Source of the DNA: Rathayibacter sp. VKM Ac-2856
Lineage (GTDB): Bacteria > Actinomycetota > Actinomycetes > Actinomycetales > Microbacteriaceae
Direction: 5' to 3'
Assembly: GCF_013205055.1 (NCBI RefSeq)
Contig: NZ_JABMLF010000001.1
Location: forward strand, 434,001-498,000
DNA length: 64,000 bases
Part shown: positions 38,368 to 46,913 of the stretch, piece by piece
Layout of the letters: every line of letters begins with the position of its first letter
Position numbering within the stretch: position 1 is the first letter of the stretch
Program-made: the position numbers and the translations under genes
Notes under the pieces: generated by a model
Database searches by the model: none
The model's input: the letters and a program-made list of their open reading frames with translations, nothing else
Told to the model about the DNA's origin: nothing

Positions 38368-40152
38368 GTGGCGACGGATCCGGGGGACGCAATGGGACGA
38401 CGAACGACACGGGCATCGATGCTGGGCGGGCTCGCGGCGCTGCTCCTGGTGCCGATGGCGGTCACCGCACCGAGCAGCGCGGCGAGCGCCGCCGCCGACA
38501 CCGTCAAGCCGGTCGTCGTGCTCACGGCTCCGGTCGGCGGATCCACGGTCTCGGGCACGGTGTCCCTGCAGGCGACGTCCACCGACGCGGTCGGGACGAC
38601 CCAGCTCTCGTTCTGGGAGGGCACCCGGCGCCTCGGCTACGCGACCGTGCAGGCGGGCGTCTGGTCGCTGCCGCTCGACACCCGCACCCTGGCCGAGGGC
38701 TCGCACGTCTTCGTCGCGAAGGGGAAGGACGCCGCGGGCAACATCGGCAACAGCGCGGCCTCCCGCGTGACCGTGCAGAACTCGGGCACGACGCCGACCC
38801 CCACGGCCACCCCCACGCCCACCGCCACTCCCACGGCGAGCCCCTCCCCCACGTCGACCCCCGTCCCGACGGCGACGCCCACCGCGACCGCCACGGCGAC
38901 GGCGCAGCCGACGACCGCGCCGAGCCCCACCGCCACGCCGACCGCCACCGGCTCGCCGCGTCCCGACACCGCGAAGCCGACCGCGCGGATCACCTCGCCC
39001 GCCACCGGGAGCACCGTCCCGCGGACCGTCACGCTCGTCGCCACCGCGTCGGACGACGTCGCCGTCACCAACCTCTCGTTCTGGTCGGGCACCACCCGGA
39101 TCGGCAACGCGGTGCAGCAGGCGTCCGGCGACTGGGCGCTCACCACCTCCAGCCTCGCCCTCGGCTCCCACGTCGTGATCGCGAAGGCGCGCGACGCGGT
39201 GGGCAACATCGGCAGCAGCGGCTCGATCGCGCTCACCGTCTCGGCCACCGCGCCGACGACGCCGCCGGTGGCCACCGCGACCCCGACGCCCACGCCGACC
39301 GCGACCGCCACCCCCACCGCGACTCCCACGGTGACGCCGACCGCCACTCCCACCGCCACTCCGACCCCGACCGCGCCGCCGACGACTCCGCCGACGGTCC
39401 CCGGGATCCCGGCACCGCTGGCGCAGTGGGACTTCACCCAGCCGGCCGCCCCGTACTACTCCACGGCGAACGACCTCCCGCTGCTGCAGGCCGGCAAGAC
39501 GAAGGCCACGACCGCCTCGACCCCCTGGGGCTCCGGCATCACCATGACCGGCTCGAGCTTCCTCCGGGTGCCGCTCGAGTCCGCGGGACGACTGACGATC
39601 GGCGCGACCGGCAACGCGGTCACCGTGGCGAGCTGGGTCTACATGACCGACGACAGCACGGGCTACGTCGCGGGCGCCTGGAACGAGCACGGCGAGCGGG
39701 CGGGCCGCTCCTACGGCCTGTTCTACGACCTCGGCCTCTACGGCGGTGACGAGCGGACGAACTTCCACGTCTCGCGCACCGGCGGCCCGACCCCCGGCTA
39801 CCCCTACTCGCGGGACTACTCCGCCTCGGGCGACAAATTCGCCCGGTACACCTGGCAGCTGCACGTCGGCACGTACGACGGCACCTACGCGATCTCGTAC
39901 CTGAACGGCACCTCGGTCGCCTACCCGCGCTTCGTCGACAACAAGGGTGCGACCTACGCGAAGAACCCGTACCTGTTCACCGAGGGACTGAACCCGAACG
40001 CCGGGGACTTCACCGTCGGCGCGGTCGAGCTGACCTCGGGCCCCGGCAACTACGCGAAGGGCACCTTCGCGAAGATCCGGGTCTGGGACCGCGCGCTGAC
40101 CGCCGACCAGGTCAAGGCCCTCTACGACTCGGAGCGCACCGCCCTGAAGTGA
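38368..40152 (+). CDS. Secreted Ig-like / LamG-like multidomain protein
   Basis: This 594-residue exported protein has a signal peptide ending near residue 45 (ASAA). Ig-like domain 1 (about 46-135) is followed by a Thr/Pro linker, Ig-like domain 2 (about 199-290), a second Thr/Pro linker and a C-terminal concanavalin-A/LamG-like domain (about 345-594, FTVGAVELTSG, KIRVWDRALTADQVKALY). The Ig domains resemble those of SGNH paralogs 1 and 2 (TVSLQATS..., GKDAAGNIGNS). GTG 38368 has AAGGGGGG seven bases upstream. ATG 38392 is a possible alternative. It probably binds carbohydrate. No catalytic motif was seen. Confidence 0.85.
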   Translation: MATDPGDAMGRRTTRASMLGGLAALLLVPMAVTAPSSAASAAADTVKPVVVLTAPVGGSTVSGTVSLQATSTDAVGTTQLSFWEGTRRLGYATVQAGVWSLPLDTRTLAEGSHVFVAKGKDAAGNIGNSAASRVTVQNSGTTPTPTATPTPTATPTASPSPTSTPVPTATPTATATATAQPTTAPSPTATPTATGSPRPDTAKPTARITSPATGSTVPRTVTLVATASDDVAVTNLSFWSGTTRIGNAVQQASGDWALTTSSLALGSHVVIAKARDAVGNIGSSGSIALTVSATAPTTPPVATATPTPTPTATATPTATPTVTPTATPTATPTPTAPPTTPPTVPGIPAPLAQWDFTQPAAPYYSTANDLPLLQAGKTKATTASTPWGSGITMTGSSFLRVPLESAGRLTIGATGNAVTVASWVYMTDDSTGYVAGAWNEHGERAGRSYGLFYDLGLYGGDERTNFHVSRTGGPTPGYPYSRDYSASGDKFARYTWQLHVGTYDGTYAISYLNGTSVAYPRFVDNKGATYAKNPYLFTEGLNPNAGDFTVGAVELTSGPGNYAKGTFAKIRVWDRALTADQVKALYDSERTALK

Positions 40153-40248
40153 GCCGCACCGTCTCGAGAGGCCGACCGCGCGACGTTCGACGAGGAACGA
40201 GGAGAACGGAGCGAGCCCGGTCGCGAGAGCGAGCGGGCCCGCAGCAGC

Positions 40249-40914
40249 TCAGCCCGCGCGGAGCCAGGTGAGGACGGCCAGGACGCGGCGGTGGTCCGAG
40301 CCGGAGTCCTCGAGGCCGAGCTTCTGGAAGATCGAGGTGACGTTCTTCTCGACCGCTCCGACCCCGATGAAGAGCGAGGCGGCGATCCCGGCGTTCGTGC
40401 GGCCCTCCGCCATCGCCTCGAGCACCTCGCGCTCGCGCGGGGTCAGCAGGGCCAGCGGATCGCGGTTGCGCTGGAGGAGCGAGGCGACGACCTGCGGATC
40501 GAGCACGGTCCCGCCCGCGGCGACCCGCTCGACGGCGTCCCGCAGCTCCTCGACCGAGGCGACCCGGTCCTTGAGCAGGTAGCCCATGCCGCCCTCGCCC
40601 GAGCCGAGCAGCTCGTGCGCGTAGGTCACCTCGACGTACTGGCTGAGCAGCAGCACGGCGACGCGCGGGTGCCGGCGCCGCAGGTCGAGCGCCGCGCGGA
40701 CGCCCTCGTCGCGGAACGTCGGCGGCATCCGCACGTCCAGGACGGCGACATCGACGGAGGCCGGGTCGGCGTCGACCGCCGCGAGGAGCCCCTCCGCGTC
40801 CCCGAAGGCTCCGGCGACGGCGAACCCGGCGTCCTCGAACAGTCGGACCAGGCCCTCGCGCAAGAGGACGGAGTCCTCGGCGAGGGCGACGCGGATCGGT
40901 GAGGCGGGCGGCAC
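40249..40914 (-). CDS. NarL/LuxR-type response regulator
   Basis: This 221-residue protein has a receiver domain with phospho-acceptor VLDVRMPPTFRDEG near residue 55 and acidic pair AEDS at residues 12-15. A LuxR helix-turn-helix follows (LTPREREVLEAMAEGRTNAGIAASLFIGVGAVEKNVTSIFQKLG, about residues 150-195). It is 4 bp downstream of the histidine kinase gene on the same strand, so they form one two-component system. Target genes are unknown. The adjacent LamG and dps genes are candidates only by proximity. Confidence 0.94.
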   Translation of the reverse strand: MPPASPIRVALAEDSVLLREGLVRLFEDAGFAVAGAFGDAEGLLAAVDADPASVDVAVLDVRMPPTFRDEGVRAALDLRRRHPRVAVLLLSQYVEVTYAHELLGSGEGGMGYLLKDRVASVEELRDAVERVAAGGTVLDPQVVASLLQRNRDPLALLTPREREVLEAMAEGRTNAGIAASLFIGVGAVEKNVTSIFQKLGLEDSGSDHRRVLAVLTWLRAG

Positions 40915-40918
40915 GCCT

Positions 40919-42271
40919 TCAGACTAGGGCGGGCGGCGCCGAGGGGCGGAACGGCACGTGCACGCCGATCGTCGTCGGCCCGCCGGGAGGCGACTCGACG
41001 GTGAGCAGGCCGCGCAGTCCGCTGACGCGACCCGCGATCCCCTCCAGACCGTGACCCGGCACCGCGGACGCTCCGCCCACGCCGTCGTCGATCACCCAGA
41101 CGTCCAGCCAGCGCTCCCCCGCACCTCCGGCGGCGCGCACGTCGAGGTGCACGCGGATCGAGCGGGCCGAGGAGTGCTTCGACGCGTTCGCCAGCAGCTC
41201 CGCCACCACGAAGTAGACGCTCCGCTCGACCTCCGGCGGCACGTCGGCGACCGGGTGCTCGACGAGCACCTCGACCGGCACCGGGCTCATCACCGCGAGC
41301 GAGTGCACCGCCGCCGTGAAGCCGCGGTCCTGCAGGATCGGCGGCGCCACTCCCCGGGACAGCGCGCGCAGCTCGTCGAGCGCCGCGCCGACGTGCTCCC
41401 GCGCCTCCTCGATCAGCGCCGCCGCGGACTCCGGATCGGACCGCACCCGGTTCCGCGCCGACCCGAGGTCCATCTGCACCCGGATCAGCCGCTGCTGCGG
41501 CCCGTCGTGGATGTCGCGCTCCAGGCGGCGCAGCGCCCGGTCCTCGGCGGCCACCGCGGCGCCGCGGGACGCGCTGAGCTCCGCCACCTCCCGCTGCAGC
41601 GCCTCCGACCCCCACGGCCCGAGCAGGAGACGATCGACGAGGAAGCGGGCGAGGGTGAGCCCGCGGGTGACGAACGGCAGCGTCGAGACGAACAGGGCGA
41701 GCAGCGCGACGTCGGCCAGCACGAGGAGCGCGGCCGGCGGCCCGGGGACGCCGAGCACGGCACGGGACTGCCCCGAGACGAGGCGGACGATCCCGGAGGG
41801 CTCCCCGCCGATCAGCGCCAGCAGCGAGCCGATGCCGGCCCAGCCCCAGACCCCGAGGACCGCGCCGAAGACGAGGGAGAGCAGGGGCGCGACCACGAGT
41901 GCGTGCAGGAGCGCGAGCCAGTAGTGCCCGTCCACGACGGGACCGTAGAGCGCGAACGTGGCGGGAGCGACGCTCGCGGGCGGGCGCCGCCACTGCGGCT
42001 CGGCGATCCGCGGACGCCCGGCGAGACGGTCCAGGGCGCGCGACGCCCTCGCGAAGCCGCGGGCGGTGTGCAGCGCCAGCGGCAGGAAGACCGCCCCGAT
42101 CAGCACGCCGATCAGCCCGAGCCCGAGCGCGAGCGCGATACCGGTCGCGAACGCGCCGGTCAGGGCGAGCGGCACGGCGAGCAGGAGCGACAGCGCCTCG
42201 CGGGGCAGATCGCGCCAGAGTCGCAGGTAGGCGGCGGAGGCCTCGCTGAGGGCGGTCGGCGCTGCGGCCAC
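40919..42271 (-). CDS. Sensor histidine kinase, HisKA_3 (NarX/DesK) type
   Basis: This 450-residue membrane kinase has an N-terminal membrane region of about six hydrophobic segments in two groups. The dimerisation/phosphoacceptor box is RDIHDGPQQRLIRVQMDLG near residue 255, and a short HATPase domain (GLEGIAGRVSGLRGLLTVESPPGG) follows. No extracellular sensor domain is seen, so it may sense membrane state. GTG 42271 follows a GGGGGAGGAGG ribosome binding site. TAGTCT about 40 bp upstream is a possible -10. Confidence 0.93.
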   Translation of the reverse strand: MAAAPTALSEASAAYLRLWRDLPREALSLLLAVPLALTGAFATGIALALGLGLIGVLIGAVFLPLALHTARGFARASRALDRLAGRPRIAEPQWRRPPASVAPATFALYGPVVDGHYWLALLHALVVAPLLSLVFGAVLGVWGWAGIGSLLALIGGEPSGIVRLVSGQSRAVLGVPGPPAALLVLADVALLALFVSTLPFVTRGLTLARFLVDRLLLGPWGSEALQREVAELSASRGAAVAAEDRALRRLERDIHDGPQQRLIRVQMDLGSARNRVRSDPESAAALIEEAREHVGAALDELRALSRGVAPPILQDRGFTAAVHSLAVMSPVPVEVLVEHPVADVPPEVERSVYFVVAELLANASKHSSARSIRVHLDVRAAGGAGERWLDVWVIDDGVGGASAVPGHGLEGIAGRVSGLRGLLTVESPPGGPTTIGVHVPFRPSAPPALV

Positions 42272-42522
42272 GCGAGCCTCCTCCCCCGGCCCGCCGCGCT
42301 GGCGGACATCGTCTCGAGACTACCGGCGCGGACCCATCGCGACGCGGGGGCTGACCCCCGGATCGAGGAGCCGGAAGCGCTGCTCGGGAGGCCCCGCGGA
42401 CGCCCCTCCGGCACAGGCCAGGCTGCCCTTCGCCCGCCTTAGCCGAGCCTGCACTTCCTTGCGAGGACTGGGCTGCGGCGTAGTGTTGACGATCAGTCAC
42501 CCCCTCTCGAAAGGAACAGACG

Positions 42523-43011
42523 ATGTCCACTGCATCCGTCACGTCGCTCACCTCGTCGAACCCGGATGTCGCATCCGGAGTCGCCCAGTTCCTCAGCCCG
42601 GTCGTCGTCGAGATGACCGCCCTGGCCGTCAACAGCAAGCAGGCGCACTGGCACGTGCGCGGCGCCAACTTCATCGGCGTGCACGAGCTGCTCGACGTCG
42701 TCGTCGGCCACGCGATCGAGTGGGCCGACCTGGCCGCCGAGCGCGTCGTGGCCCTCGGCCTCCCCGTCGACGCCCGCATCCAGACCGTGGCGTCGGCCAC
42801 GCAGACCGCCCCGCTCACCCCGGGCTTCCAGCGCTCCGAGAACGCCATCGTCGAGGTCATCGGCCTGATGGACGTCGCGATCACCACGGTCAACACCGCC
42901 ATCGCCGAGCTCGCCGACATCGACGCGAGCAGCCAGGACGTCGCGATCGAGATCGGCCGCAGCCTCGAGAAGGACCGCTGGTTCCTCTTCGCCCACGTCA
43001 GCGAGAGCTGA
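42523..43011 (+). CDS. dps: Dps family DNA-protecting ferritin-like protein
   Basis: Dps forms a 12-mer that stores iron and shields DNA from peroxide. The 162-residue protein has the ferroxidase-site signature KQAHWHVRGANFIGVHELLD and the partner segment DLAAERVVALG. GAAAGGAACAG gives the ribosome binding site. A TAGTGT -10 near 42481 implies a leader of about 35 nt. A strong terminator follows. The upstream region (42272-42522) is shared with the divergent kinase gene. Confidence 0.95.
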   Translation: MSTASVTSLTSSNPDVASGVAQFLSPVVVEMTALAVNSKQAHWHVRGANFIGVHELLDVVVGHAIEWADLAAERVVALGLPVDARIQTVASATQTAPLTPGFQRSENAIVEVIGLMDVAITTVNTAIAELADIDASSQDVAIEIGRSLEKDRWFLFAHVSES

Positions 43012-43033
43012 GCACGCGCCCACTGCGCAGCGG

Positions 43034-43065
43034 CGGCCCGTCGGATCCCCGGATCCGACGGGCCG
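43034..43065 (+). terminator. dps terminator
   Basis: Hairpin cggcccgtcggatc/gatccgacgggccg with a 4-nt loop, 23 bp after the dps stop, followed by tctcccgttcc. It may also serve the convergent amidohydrolase gene. Confidence 0.9.
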
Positions 43066-43091
43066 TCTCCCGTTCCGGCCGGCGCGCCGGG

Positions 43092-44567
43092 TCAGTCCCC
43101 GTGCGTCACGCGACCCGCGAGCAGCGTCGTGGCGACCGGCATCGAGCGCAGCTGCTCCCCGTCGGAGGCGAGCGGATCGCGCTCGACGACGACCAGGTCG
43201 GCGGCGTCGCCCGGCTCGGGGGCCGGCCGACGGACCCGCGTCGAGGCGACGAGCGCCTCCTCGACCGTGACGCGCTGCTCCGGGTGCCAGGGATCGTCGC
43301 CGCCCCGGGCGCGCGCGACGGCCGCCGCGATCGCCACCCACGGGTCCAGCGGGGCGACCGGGGCGTCCGAGCCGAGCACCACCGTCGCCCCGGAGTCGAT
43401 CAGCGAGCGCAGCGCGAAGGCCCGACCCGTGCGGCCCGACCAGTAGCGGTCGGCGACCTCCCGGTCGTCCAGGGCGTGAGCGGGCTGCACCCCCGCGACG
43501 ACACCGAGCGCGGCGAAGCGCGGCACATCCGCGTCGGAGAGCAGCTGCGCGTGCTCGATCCGTCCGCCGCCCACCTTCGCGAGCGCATCGAGCGCGACCG
43601 TCGCGGCCGCGTCGCCGATCGCGTGCACCGTCGGGCGGATCCCCGCCGCCGCCGCGCGGGCGAGCAGCCGGTCGAGCTCGGCCGGATCGACCGTGAGGAC
43701 GCCGCGCCCGTCGTGCCCGTCGTAGGGGTGCGCGCAGTAGGCGGTCCTGGTGTTGAGGGAGCCGTCGATCAGCACCTTGAGCGGGCCCATCCGGAGCAGC
43801 CCCTCCCCACCGGCGATCTCGTCCCCCGTGCGCAGCCCCTCGGCGATCGCCCGGTCCAGGTGGTCGCGGTAGACGCCCGCGTCGACGCGGAGCGAGCGGG
43901 TGCCGCGGGCGATCCGCCGCGTCCAGTCACCGGTGTTCCAGCGCATCTCGAGGTCCACGACTCCGACGACTCCCCGGGCGGCCGCGCGCCGCGCCGCCTC
44001 GTCGGCCAGGTCGTCGAGCTCGTCGTCCGTGAGGGCGCCGAGCGCCGTGACGAGACGGAAGCAGGGCTCCTCGCGGAGGATGTCGTCCTGCGGGTCGAAG
44101 CCGTAGCGGCGCAGCGCGGCCGAGTTGACCCAGGCGCAGTGCAGGTCGCCGCTGACCAGCACCACGGGCCGCTCGGGCGCCACCGCGTCGAGCAGAGCCG
44201 TCGTCGGCAGATCGGGCCAGAGCCCGTCGCGGAAGCCGAAGCCGACGAGGGTCGCCGGCGAGTCCGGCGCGAGGGCGAGCCGCGCGCGGACCGCCTCGAC
44301 CGTCTCCGCCGCCGAGGACGCCGTGGAGACGTCCAGGCGCGGCGCCGTCATCGCCCACTGGGAGAAGTGCACGTGCTCGTCCCAGAGGCCGGGCAGCAGC
44401 CAGCGCCCGTCGAGGTCGCGCACCTCGGTTCCGCCCGGGTCGCGCACCTCCGGGGCGCCGTCGGGGGCGATCGCGTCGATCCGCCCGTCGCGGATCAGCA
44501 CCGACACCGGTTCGTCGCGGCCGAGGAGCCGCGCGGTGCGGAGCAGCAGGGTGGGAGTCACGCGCAC
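43092..44567 (-). CDS. Amidohydrolase family protein (YtcJ/NfdA type)
   Basis: This 491-residue metal-dependent hydrolase has DEHVHFSQWA (H-x-H), VLIDGSLNTRTAY, IRPTVHAIGD, RIEHAQLLSD and VVLGSDAPVAPLDPW. These match the YtcJ-like TIM-barrel group acting on amides or N-formyl compounds. The substrate is unknown. Start GTG/ATG at 44567 follows GAGAGGACGCC. It lies in a minus-strand group with the Nei-type glycosylase (44 bp upstream) but there is no functional link visible. Confidence 0.87.
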   Translation of the reverse strand: MRVTPTLLLRTARLLGRDEPVSVLIRDGRIDAIAPDGAPEVRDPGGTEVRDLDGRWLLPGLWDEHVHFSQWAMTAPRLDVSTASSAAETVEAVRARLALAPDSPATLVGFGFRDGLWPDLPTTALLDAVAPERPVVLVSGDLHCAWVNSAALRRYGFDPQDDILREEPCFRLVTALGALTDDELDDLADEAARRAAARGVVGVVDLEMRWNTGDWTRRIARGTRSLRVDAGVYRDHLDRAIAEGLRTGDEIAGGEGLLRMGPLKVLIDGSLNTRTAYCAHPYDGHDGRGVLTVDPAELDRLLARAAAAGIRPTVHAIGDAAATVALDALAKVGGGRIEHAQLLSDADVPRFAALGVVAGVQPAHALDDREVADRYWSGRTGRAFALRSLIDSGATVVLGSDAPVAPLDPWVAIAAAVARARGGDDPWHPEQRVTVEEALVASTRVRRPAPEPGDAADLVVVERDPLASDGEQLRSMPVATTLLAGRVTHGD

Positions 44568-44611
44568 GGCGTCCTCTCGGTCATCGGACGATCGGCGTCC
44601 CGGTCAGGGGG

Positions 44612-45529
44612 TCACGACTGGCACACCGGGCACCAGTAGAGCTTGCGCGCGCCGATCTCCTCGAGCAGGACGTTCGTGCCGCAGACGCGGCAGGGCAGCC
44701 CCTCGCGCTTGTAGACGTAGTTGCGCTCGGCCCGGCTGCGGACGGCGGCGGAGCGCTGCGTCTTCGTCAGGCCCCGGCGGGTGATCATCATCCCGGTCCG
44801 GATGCCGTCCTCGAGCAGGAGCGCCCAGTCGGCCCAGAGCTCGCGGGCGAGCTCGAGCGGCACCAGCTTGCCCGGCGTGTGCGGGTCGAGCCCGGCGCGG
44901 TAGAGCAGCTCGGCGCGGTAGATGTTGCCGATGCCGCTGACCACCGACTGGTCCATCAGCACCAGGCCGACGGGAGTGGCCGTCTTGCGCAGCCGGTTCA
45001 CGAAGCGGTCGCGCGCCTCGTCGGAGTCGTCCGCGGCCGGGTCGGGACCGAGCCGGGCGAGCAGCGCCTCCACCTGAGTGGGATCCATCACCTCGCAGGC
45101 GGTCGGGCCGCGCAGGTCGGCGACCGTCTCCTCCGTCTGGATGCGCACCCGGACGGCGCCGACGGGCGGCGGCGGGAACTCCTCGAGATCGCTGTCGGTC
45201 TCGTGCTCGGTCTCGGACAGCCGGACGGCGCGGCGACGCCGCGGGGCGCCGATGCTGCTGCCGGCCCTGCCGTCGTCGAACAGCGGTGAGACGTGGCCGA
45301 GGAAGTCCCAGGCCCCGTAGAGGCCGAGATGCACGTGCAGCGTCGCGTCGCCCTCGAAGCGCAGCAGCAGGTGCTTGCCGACCGCGGTCGACTCGAGGAC
45401 GGTGCGCCCGTCCAGCAGCGCGGCGCCCTCGGTGAAGCGGCCCTGCGGGCTGCTCGTCGCGACGCGGTGGCCGACGACGTCGCGCTCGAACTGCAGCGCG
45501 ATGCGGTGGACGGAGTGGCCCTCGGGCAC
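44612..45529 (-). CDS. Fpg/Nei family DNA glycosylase (endonuclease VIII type)
   Basis: This enzyme excises oxidised bases and nicks the abasic site. The 305-residue protein starts MPEGHS, exposing the catalytic Pro2-Glu3. It has the beta-sandwich Lys in STAVGKHLL, a helix-two-turn-helix (VVSGIGNIYRAELLY) and a C-terminal zinc finger (CRVCG...YWCPVC). A charged insertion (residues about 105-120, ETEHETDSDLEE) is unusual. It starts GTG immediately after the rpiB stop (no gap). This resembles actinobacterial Nei2. Confidence 0.93.
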   Translation of the reverse strand: MPEGHSVHRIALQFERDVVGHRVATSSPQGRFTEGAALLDGRTVLESTAVGKHLLLRFEGDATLHVHLGLYGAWDFLGHVSPLFDDGRAGSSIGAPRRRRAVRLSETEHETDSDLEEFPPPPVGAVRVRIQTEETVADLRGPTACEVMDPTQVEALLARLGPDPAADDSDEARDRFVNRLRKTATPVGLVLMDQSVVSGIGNIYRAELLYRAGLDPHTPGKLVPLELARELWADWALLLEDGIRTGMMITRRGLTKTQRSAAVRSRAERNYVYKREGLPCRVCGTNVLLEEIGARKLYWCPVCQS

Positions 45530-46033
45530 CTAGCGGCCGTTCGCGGCGGAGTCGACGGCGCGGCCGGCGATGTCGCCCGTCGCCTCGTACTCCGCGAGCT
45601 GCGCGATGCGGCGGACGTGGCGCTCCTCGAACGAGAACGGCTCGGCGACGAAGGCGTCGATGAACTCCGTCGCCTCCTCGACCGAGTGCTGGCGGGCACC
45701 GATCGAGATGACGTTGGCGTCGTTGTGCTGGCGGGCGAGCACGGCGGTGCTGAGGCTCCAGACCAGGGCCGCGCGGACGCCGGCGACCTTGTTCGCGGCG
45801 ATCTGCTCGCCGTTGCCGGACCCGCCGAACACGACGCCGAGCGCCTCGACGCCGGCCTCCTGGTCGCGCACGACCGCGGCGGCCGCGTTGATGCAGAACG
45901 AGGGGTAGTCGTCGAGCGGGTCGTACGAGGTCGGGCCGTGGTCGAGCACCTCGTGCCCGGCGGCACCGAGGTGCTCGATCAGGTGCCGGCTGAAGTCCAG
46001 CCCGGCGTGGTCCGTTGCGATGTGGATGCGCAC
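45530..46033 (-). CDS. rpiB: Ribose-5-phosphate isomerase B
   Basis: RpiB interconverts ribose-5-phosphate and ribulose-5-phosphate. The 167-residue protein has RIHIATDHAGLDFSRHL, DYPSFC, the anion-binding GGSGNGEQIAANKVAGVRAAL and NDANVISIGAR. GTG 46033 has GGAGGA seven bases upstream. Its stop abuts the start of the downstream glycosylase gene. Confidence 0.96.
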   Translation of the reverse strand: MRIHIATDHAGLDFSRHLIEHLGAAGHEVLDHGPTSYDPLDDYPSFCINAAAAVVRDQEAGVEALGVVFGGSGNGEQIAANKVAGVRAALVWSLSTAVLARQHNDANVISIGARQHSVEEATEFIDAFVAEPFSFEERHVRRIAQLAEYEATGDIAGRAVDSAANGR

Positions 46034-46143
46034 GCGCTCGTCCTCCGGAATGCCGTTCGTGGCCCGTGGATCCGGGGCCGGGAGTCAGGGTACCGCCCGC
46101 GCGGCACCCCGGTGATCGGCCGAGGATCGGGGCTCGGCCGACG

Positions 46144-46174
46144 GACGGGCCGCGGCCGGTGGCCGCCGCCCGTC
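46144..46174 (-). terminator. Terminator after the Rv2466c-like gene
   Basis: GC hairpin gacgggc/gcccgtc with inner cggccggtggccg, preceded at 46116-46141 by tcggccgag/ctcggccga. Both lie within the 154-bp gap between the DsbA-like gene and rpiB. Confidence 0.65.
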
Positions 46175-46187
46175 CGCGGATCGCTGC

Positions 46188-46796
46188 TCAGTCGAAGATC
46201 GGGTCGCGGGTCCGCGAGCGCTTGAGCTCGAAGAAGCCGTCGTAGGACGCGACGGCGACGAGACCGTCCCAGAGCGAGAGCGCCTGCTCGCCGCGCGGGA
46301 TCGGGGAGATCACCGGTCCGAAGAAGGCGACGTCGCCGATCGCGATGACGGGCGTGCCGACGTCCTGGCCGACCCGGCCGATGCCGTCGAAGTGCGAGGC
46401 GCGCATCGGAGCGTCGTGCTCGTCGGTGTCGGCGTAGGCGGCCAGACCGGCGTCGAGACCGACCTCGGCGAGCGACTCGGCGATGACCGCGTCCACGTCC
46501 GTGCGTCCGCCGTTGTGGATCCGCGTGCCGAGGGCGTCGTAGAGCGGCTTGACCTTCTCCTGGCCCGCGCGCTCGGCGACGGCGGCGACCAGGCGGGTGT
46601 AGCGCAGGGCCCGCGGGAAGAACGCGCGGTAGTCGTCGCTCACGTCCTGGTCCTCGTTGAGCACGGCGAGGCTCATGATGTGCCAGGTGACGTCGAGGTC
46701 GCGCCCCTCCGTCACCTCGTCCACGAATCGCGAGGTCATCCAGGCCCAGGGGCAGGAGGGATCGAACCAGAAGTCAACGGCGGTCATGAAGGCCAC
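46188..46796 (-). CDS. DsbA/thioredoxin-fold protein of the mycothiol-dependent nitroreductase (Rv2466c) type
   Basis: This 202-residue cytoplasmic protein has the family's FWFDPSCPWAWMTSRF segment, followed by the helical insert and the cis-Pro DVGTPVIAIGDVAFFGPVISP. Reported Rv2466c-type enzymes carry CPWC; here the second cysteine is Ala (CPWA), leaving one thiol. Mycothiol-dependent activity by a monothiol mechanism is possible. GTG 46796 has AGAGG six bases upstream. ATG 46787 is the alternative. It diverges from pepN. Confidence 0.87.
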   Translation of the reverse strand: MAFMTAVDFWFDPSCPWAWMTSRFVDEVTEGRDLDVTWHIMSLAVLNEDQDVSDDYRAFFPRALRYTRLVAAVAERAGQEKVKPLYDALGTRIHNGGRTDVDAVIAESLAEVGLDAGLAAYADTDEHDAPMRASHFDGIGRVGQDVGTPVIAIGDVAFFGPVISPIPRGEQALSLWDGLVAVASYDGFFELKRSRTRDPIFD

Positions 46797-46913
46797 GCTA
46801 CGCCTCTCGGAGCCTCCCGGGTGCGCGGGCCCGACGCGGCCCTAGGGTGGATCGGTGGCGCCCGCACCCCGGCGCCGAAGCGGCAGTGCCGAGACGAACG
46901 GATGGAGCACCCT

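Noticed and set aside
42439-42457. IdeR/DtxR iron box upstream of dps
   Set aside because: The sequence ttagccgagcctgcacttc matches the recalled consensus at only about 10 of 19 positions.
32587-42523. tRNA-Gly-adjacent genomic island
   Set aside because: No integrase, no direct repeat of the tRNA 3' end and no clear codon-use shift were found; the cluster may simply be chromosomal.
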